Shown here one piece after another: positions 7,315 through 11,128 of a stretch of DNA of 11,128 nt (within the stretch, counting starts at the first letter, position 1; each line of letters begins with the position of its first letter). The stretch comes from Acidobacteriota bacterium (lineage in GTDB: Bacteria; Acidobacteriota; Terriglobia; Terriglobales; Acidobacteriaceae), in the NCBI GenBank assembly GCA_021799405.1, contig JAJZAL010000173.1, positions 1-11,128 of the forward strand, read 5' to 3'. The notes below the pieces were generated by a model, which saw nothing but the letters and a program-made list of their open reading frames with translations, was not told where the DNA came from and did not search any database. A program made the position numbers and the translations under genes.

Positions 7315-8709
7315 ATGGCTTCGGGGCTGGCTCAGAAAAAAAGGATGATCGTCGTCAAAGGCGAGGGTTCAAGTCGCCCTGTACAGAAGGCTGCGTCCAG
7401 TCCAGAGGCTGACCTCATCAACCGTATCATCAGCACACCTGCGTTCGCACGTTCGGCCCTTCTTACCAGATTTTTGCTTTATATCTGCGACCGAAAGTTT
7501 AGGGGGCGCGACGAGGAGATTACTGAATATCAGATCGGAGTCCAGGCTCTCGGACGCCCCGATTCCTATAGCCCAGGTGAGGACAACATTGTCCGCAACT
7601 ACGCCCGGATTCTGCGCAAACGCCTTGAGGAATACTTTGCCGGCGAAGGGCGCCATGAATCACTACGGGTGAGCATTCCGGTTGGCCACTATGTTCCGGT
7701 CTTCGAACCTAATCTCCCTGTGGCGGGCACATCCTCTGGAGGTGGCCGGGATCTGGATTCTTCAACAGCTGCGTTAAGCTCCGAGCCGACGCCAGATGGC
7801 ACGAAGATATTGCGATGGCGCAAGTGGCGCCTGGCCTGGATTCCTGCAGGATTGTTGCTCATCGTTGGCATAGCCGTGCCTCCCTATCACTTGATGCATC
7901 GAGCGGCATCGAAGAGCATCAACGATGTATTTTGGAACGAAGTTTTCAGCCAGGGTCGTGCGACCTACCTGGTTCCGGGCGACAGCGGTTTGGCTATGAT
8001 GCAGGAGATCACTGGTAAAGAAGTCCACTTGAGTGACTACATTGCGGGTGATCTCGATGAGAAGTTCCATGATTTCAATCTGGCGGCGGCACGCAGGGGG
8101 ACGGAATATGGCTTCGATCGTGTCTCCAATTTCACCAGCAAGGCCGACCTTTCGATCGCTACTCAAGTTGCAGTACTCGCGCAGCATTATGGTGGACAGT
8201 TCAGAGTCTGCTACTCGCGATACATGAACATGGAGAACTTCAAAGACTCCAACGTCATTCTCGTTGGAGGCCCGCGCGCCAATCCGTGGGTTGAGCTGTT
8301 TGAACCTGAGTCAAATTTCCGAATGATCTTTCCGGTGGGCCCGGACGGCATTCACTTCGACCCACGTGACTTCATTAATAAGCACCCTCGAGGCGGCGAG
8401 CAGGCAGACTATACAAGCCAAGCCAACGATACCCCGTCTCGTGCCTATGCGCTGATCTCATTTCTGCCTGAGCCGGATAGCTCGGGTCACGCGCTGCTAC
8501 TGCAGGGGCAGGGCATGGCAGGCACTCAAGCAGCGGGAGACTTCCTGTTGGATCCGCATGCCATGGAGCCTATTCTGAGAAAGGCGCGAAGCTCCAGTGG
8601 CAGCATCGGTCCCTTCGAAGTATTAATCGAGGCGCGCACCGTCGGTAATAATGAAGTGCAATCCCGCCTTGTCGTTGAGCGGTACGGAATCGCAAAGAAT
8701 CCTGAATAG
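7315..8709 (+). CDS. Membrane-anchored winged-helix one-component regulator (ToxR/CadC-like layout)
   Basis: A 464-aa protein. Residues about 33-131 form a winged-helix DNA-binding domain with the signatures STPAFARSALLTRFLLYIC, EYQIGVQALGRP, SPGEDNIVRNYARILRKRLE and a closing wing SIPVGHYVPVF. This form is common in Acidobacteriota. Residues about 132-172 are a Ser/Gly-rich linker, 173-190 a single membrane helix (LAWIPAGLLLIVGIAVP), and 195-464 a periplasmic domain carrying the conserved stretch SNVILVGGPRANPWVELFEP (about 312-331), a candidate ligand pocket. The layout matches regulators that sense a periplasmic signal and bind DNA from the membrane without a kinase. I placed the start at ATG 7315 because GGAG lies six bases upstream; an in-frame GTG at 7261 has no such site. 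It is divergent from the sulfatase-receptor operon and probably regulates it; the ligand is unknown. Confidence 0.8.
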   Translation: MASGLAQKKRMIVVKGEGSSRPVQKAASSPEADLINRIISTPAFARSALLTRFLLYICDRKFRGRDEEITEYQIGVQALGRPDSYSPGEDNIVRNYARILRKRLEEYFAGEGRHESLRVSIPVGHYVPVFEPNLPVAGTSSGGGRDLDSSTAALSSEPTPDGTKILRWRKWRLAWIPAGLLLIVGIAVPPYHLMHRAASKSINDVFWNEVFSQGRATYLVPGDSGLAMMQEITGKEVHLSDYIAGDLDEKFHDFNLAAARRGTEYGFDRVSNFTSKADLSIATQVAVLAQHYGGQFRVCYSRYMNMENFKDSNVILVGGPRANPWVELFEPESNFRMIFPVGPDGIHFDPRDFINKHPRGGEQADYTSQANDTPSRAYALISFLPEPDSSGHALLLQGQGMAGTQAAGDFLLDPHAMEPILRKARSSSGSIGPFEVLIEARTVGNNEVQSRLVVERYGIAKNPE

Positions 8710-8861
8710 AGATCAGCTATGGCATTTTACCTTCCGACACCGCTATTACCAGCACATCGCCAGGGGAGGGAGATTTCCCGCTGAAAGCGTCGCCCATTCC
8801 CATGGGTGCCAGCTCATCGCAGAAGGGCAAGCGCCTTAATGCCAAGCGGTTTCATGCATAA

Positions 8862-8890
8862 GGTGAGAGTTGGAGACCAAGCTGCTCACC
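8862..8890 (+). promoter_or_regulatory. Hairpin between regulator and sulfatase 3
   Basis: Outer arms GGTGAG (8862-8867) and CTCACC (8885-8890) enclose inner arms TTGG (8870-8873) and CCAA (8877-8880) with an AGA loop. It lies 150 bases after the regulator stop and 27 bases before a TTGACA hexamer. It lacks a T-run, so it is either a weak transcription barrier or a DNA-level element of the sulfatase 3 promoter. The rest of the gap (8710-8861) shows no gene I can name; a 44-codon minus-strand frame ending at 8717 looks protein-like but is unsupported. Confidence 0.35.
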
Positions 8891-8916
8891 GCTGACTGAG
8901 GGGCACGTTAAATAGA

Positions 8917-8936
8917 CTTGACAAGACTTTGTACAA
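8917..8936 (+). promoter_or_regulatory. Promoter-like TTGACA embedded in two small palindromes
   Basis: TTGACA (8918-8923) is a perfect -35 hexamer but its best -10 partner 16 bases on is poor (TAGAGA). An alternative pair is TTGTAC (8929-8934) with TATATC 17 bases later. The -35 sits inside CTTGACAAG (8917-8925), a nine-base palindrome, and is followed by TTGTACAA (8929-8936), an eight-base palindrome. Their centres are about 11.5 bases apart, about one helical turn. This suggests a regulated start for sulfatase 3. Confidence 0.4.
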
Positions 8937-8985
8937 GGTTAGAGATTGCCATATATCCGCGGCTACAAATGAAAGGAGCGTGCGC

Positions 8986-10425
8986 ATGCTTAGCCGCCGG
9001 GAATTCATTTCAGGGACCACTGCTGCGGCTTTCGCCAGCCAAATTAAGTCGAAGTCAATCTCCAAGCGCCCGAATATCCTTTACATTCTCGCGGACAACT
9101 TCTTTTGGAATCACATGGGAGCGTACGGGTGCAAAGCGATTGCAACGCCAAACTTTGATCGCATCGCGCGTGAAGGCGTGTTGTTTACGAACGCCTATTG
9201 CAATGCACCGTCCTGCAGCCCCTCGCGTGCTGCTATGCTTACCGGGCAACATATCTGGCGATTGGAAGAAGGCGGAAACTTATGGGGGGAACTCCCCGCA
9301 AAATTCGCCGTATATCCCGATCTCTTAGAGGCATCTGGTTACTGGGTAGGGTACGCGGGCAAAGGTTACGCGCCAGGCTCCACCGTGGCATCCGGACGAA
9401 AACGTAATCCGGCTGGACCTCAATTCAATGAATTCGGCGATTTTCTTCTTCAACGGCCCAAAGGGAAGCCATTTTGCTTCTGGTATGGTGGCGTAGATTC
9501 GAACCAACTGAACGCTCCGGTGATAAGAGACGGCGTAGACTTGCAGCACTTTGAATTCCCATCGTATTTGCCCGCCATCAATGAAACTCGGAACGACTTC
9601 TACCAATACTTTCAGCGCTTGCGCGGTTTTGACTCGATGATCGGAACCCTTGTAAGGGAGTTAGATGCCACAGGTGAGCTTGAAAATACGATTATTGTTG
9701 TTGCTGCCGATAATGGGATTGATCAGCCCGGAGGGTATCCGAATCTCTACGACGCAGGTACGAGAGAATTCCTTGCGATTCGATGGGGAGCAAAGGTTCC
9801 CGGTGGTCGCACTGTAACGGACTTCGTCACACTGTCAGACTTGGCGCCAACTTTTTTGGAAGCAGCGGGTTTGCCCATTCCGGCGGAGATGACAGCGAGG
9901 AGCCTGCTGCCCATCCTGCAGTCCACGCATGTCGGGCAAGTAGATCCTGCTCGTAACTCAGTCGTACTTGGTAGGGAACGTCATGCGTGGGCACGTCGTG
10001 GCGGACTGGGATATCCCATGCGCGCCATACGAACACTGGATTATCTATATATTCGGAACTATGAACCAGAGCGTTGGCCGGCTGGCGATCCGGATTTCAA
10101 TGCAAGGATTCAGGGCTATTACGGAGATGTCGACCAAACAGAGTCCAAGTGGTACATTCTTGCGCATAAGGATGAGCCGGAGATGAAGGTCTACTTTGAT
10201 CGCATCTTTGCAAAGCGCCCACCAGAAGAGCTCTTTGACGTAAAAGCAGATCCGGATCAAATGCATAATCTCGCGGCAAATCCAAAATATGCCGAGGTTA
10301 AGAAACGCATGTCAGAGGCGTTAACGGCAACGCTGAAATCTACGAAAGATCCGCGCGAATCGGGAGGCATACCCATGTGGGACAGCTATCCGTACTACAA
10401 CCCGATTGAGACAACCGTTGTGTAA
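8986..10425 (+). CDS. Sulfatase 3: Tat-exported sulfatase family protein with atypical active site
   Basis: A 479-aa sulfatase-family protein. The N-terminus MLSRREFISGTTAAAFAS is a Tat-type signal. The formylglycine motif is intact (Cys77 in SCSPSRAAMLTGQ), as are the metal loop (LADNFFWNHMGAYG, Asp37-Asn38), Lys126 (AGKGYAPG) and the second metal motif ADNG (241-244). It most resembles sulfatases with FCFWYGG followed by DPHRPY and with DNG followed by PFPRAK. Here the first site reads VDSNQLNAP, with Asn173 where the His is expected, and the second reads IDQPGGYPN, with Tyr250 where the Lys is expected. Both residues normally contact the sulfate, so activity may be reduced or altered. The ELFDVKADPDQMHNLA C-terminal segment is normal. 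The start ATG 8986 has AAAGGAG seven bases upstream; in-frame TTG 8929 lies inside the promoter region. It is transcribed with or after the regulator, opposite to the operon. Confidence 0.88.
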   Translation: MLSRREFISGTTAAAFASQIKSKSISKRPNILYILADNFFWNHMGAYGCKAIATPNFDRIAREGVLFTNAYCNAPSCSPSRAAMLTGQHIWRLEEGGNLWGELPAKFAVYPDLLEASGYWVGYAGKGYAPGSTVASGRKRNPAGPQFNEFGDFLLQRPKGKPFCFWYGGVDSNQLNAPVIRDGVDLQHFEFPSYLPAINETRNDFYQYFQRLRGFDSMIGTLVRELDATGELENTIIVVAADNGIDQPGGYPNLYDAGTREFLAIRWGAKVPGGRTVTDFVTLSDLAPTFLEAAGLPIPAEMTARSLLPILQSTHVGQVDPARNSVVLGRERHAWARRGGLGYPMRAIRTLDYLYIRNYEPERWPAGDPDFNARIQGYYGDVDQTESKWYILAHKDEPEMKVYFDRIFAKRPPEELFDVKADPDQMHNLAANPKYAEVKKRMSEALTATLKSTKDPRESGGIPMWDSYPYYNPIETTVV

Positions 10426-10552
10426 TTCATGACAAGGGCGAGCGCCGACAGCAAAAACCTATCCGTCAGAGCGACCTTTCAAATAATGGGATGGTCCGCC
10501 GCCTTCAGCTCAGATCTGGTGAGGTATAAGGGGTGAGCGGCCGAGGTTTCCC
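10426..10552 (+). other. Noncoding flank upstream of the IS110-type transposase
   Basis: No gene is visible. GGCG (10437-10440) and CGCC (10443-10446) make only a very short inverted repeat just after sulfatase 3. GGTGAG recurs as a direct repeat at 10518-10523 and 10532-10537. In IS110-group elements the region 5' of the transposase encodes the bridge RNA, so part of this flank may derive from one. IS110 elements lack classical terminal inverted repeats, so I cannot place the left end of the element. Confidence 0.3.
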
Positions 10553-10857
10553 ATGGAACTGCAGTCGAGCGGCATTGATCTTGGCAAGACTATTTTTCAT
10601 CTGGTTGGGGCTTGACCAGCGCGGCAGAGTAGTGGTGCGGAAGAGATGGTCGCGTTCCCAGCTGTTGCATTTCACCTCGAACCTTCGCGTGCAACTGGTT
10701 GGAATGGAAGCCCGCGGCGGAGCGCATTTTCTTGGCCGGGCTCTGCAACAACAGGGACATCAAGTGCAGTTGATGCCGGCGCAGGATGTGAAGCCATTCG
10801 CTAAGACGAACAGGAACGACTACATCGATGCGGAGGCGATTGCCAAAGCTGTCACCA
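10553..10857 (+). pseudogene. IS110-family transposase, 5' fragment with one frameshift
   Basis: IS110 transposases are DEDD (RuvC-like) recombinases. The natural start is ATG 10553, reading MELQSSGIDLGKTIFHLVG. A run of four G at 10607-10610 shifts the frame, after which LDQRGRVVVRKRWSRSQLL continues correctly in the next frame through VGMEARGGAHF and NRNDYIDAEAIAKAV. All four acidic residues of the DEDD site are visible once the shift is corrected (Asp9, Glu52, Asp89, Asp92). The family usually has Cys after GMEA where this copy has Arg. Similarity ends near 10857, where the following residues (SLACQWRC) come from the antisense of a different transposase. The C-terminal Transposase_20 domain with its serine is missing, so the copy is dead. 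Confidence 0.8.
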
Positions 10858-11000
10858 GCCTGGCATGCCAATGGCGTTGCCGCCCCCACCCTCCCTGGCA
10901 GTTGCATTAACAGCTCTCGAAGCCTCTTACCGTGACGGGCATCTTCGAACTCACATCCCATCACCTCATTTTCTATCCACTCATCCTCTTGAGCCGGCAA
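10858..11000 (-). pseudogene. Tn5/IS50-like (IS4 superfamily) transposase, N-terminal fragment
   Basis: The minus strand from a TTG at 11000 reads MPAQEDEWIENEVMGCEFED and then ARHGKRLRELLMQLPGR, ending in ATPLACQ. This matches the Tn5-type transposase DNA-binding domain (pattern W...E...DARLGKRL...P..S.P.AC). In intact members this is followed by a W(A/E)xTKAAYRF stretch. Here, after Gln47, the reading runs into the reverse complement of the IS110 fragment (AGDSFGNRL). Only about 47 residues remain; the whole DDE catalytic domain is gone. A TGA lies just upstream of the TTG in frame, so the start is TTG or an internal codon. Confidence 0.7.
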
Positions 11001-11080
11001 AGACTCTCAATGGCTCCTTGTTTCGACCCTTTGCGCGTTGGTCATCGCCAACAGTTCGCCACAGCGGACAAACCCGCCGT

Positions 11081-11100
11081 AAGTGCCTCACTTGAGGCAG
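11081..11100 (-). repeat. Candidate terminal inverted repeat of the Tn5-like element
   Basis: On the minus strand this reads CTGCCTCAAGTGAGGCACTT. It begins with CTG, as IS50-type ends do, and contains an exact palindrome, TGCCTCA (11084-11090) and TGAGGCA (11093-11099) around CT. It lies about 80-100 bases from the transposase start, near the spacing in IS50. The partner end is lost with the 3' half of the element, so this cannot be confirmed by pairing. Between it and the gene lies a short hairpin, GTTGG (11037-11041) with CCAAC (11048-11052). Bases 11101-11128 would be outside the element. Confidence 0.3.
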
Positions 11101-11128
11101 CATACCTTCAGTTATTAGCCACACGAAT

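Noticed and set aside
7774..8187. Minus-strand frame of 137 codons inside the regulator gene
   Set aside because: Overlaps the linker, membrane helix and periplasmic domain of the well-supported regulator; no motif.
1..11128. CRISPR array, tRNA, rRNA or riboswitch
   Set aside because: I saw no regularly spaced direct repeats, no tRNA cloverleaf or rRNA-like stretch, and no recognisable riboswitch core.

Overview
The window looks like a chromosomal segment of an Acidobacteriota soil bacterium (Terriglobia/Bryobacter-Solibacter type). The clues are an Oar-like TonB-dependent receptor with an N-terminal carboxypeptidase-regulatory-like domain, a membrane-anchored winged-helix regulator of a kind greatly expanded in that phylum, several twin-arginine sulfatases, and moderate GC. 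The assignment is inference; there is no rRNA or other phylogenetic marker here.

Layout, left to right. (1) Positions 1-495 hold gene debris: the Rossmann start of a FAD-dependent oxidoreductase that stops at 111, then weak traces of another broken reading frame up to about 427. (2) Three minus-strand genes read leftwards as a probable operon: sulfatase 2 (7012-5495), the 1120-aa outer-membrane receptor (5404-2042) and sulfatase 1 (1923-496). A stem-loop starts a few bases after the stop codon of each of the first two genes. (3) A 302-bp divergent intergenic region (7013-7314) carries several operator-like inverted repeats and a consensus -10 box facing the operon. (4) On the plus strand lies the membrane one-component regulator (7315-8709), then a 276-bp gap with a hairpin and a promoter-like TTGACA embedded in two small palindromes, then sulfatase 3 (8986-10425). 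(5) The right end (10426-11128) is a scar of two unrelated insertion sequences: the 5' part of an IS110-type transposase on plus and the 5' part of a Tn5/IS50-like (IS4 superfamily) transposase on minus, fused near 10857.

How the genes may work together (inference): the receptor imports or binds a sulfated glycan or glycan fragment, Tat-exported sulfatases of three different subtypes remove sulfate in the periplasm, and the membrane regulator controls the divergent operon. No SusD, glycoside hydrolase or formylglycine-generating enzyme lies in the window, so the backbone-degrading and sulfatase-maturing functions must be elsewhere. The point most worth a second look is sulfatase 3, which keeps the formylglycine Cys motif but appears to have lost the conserved His and Lys of the sulfate-binding pocket.
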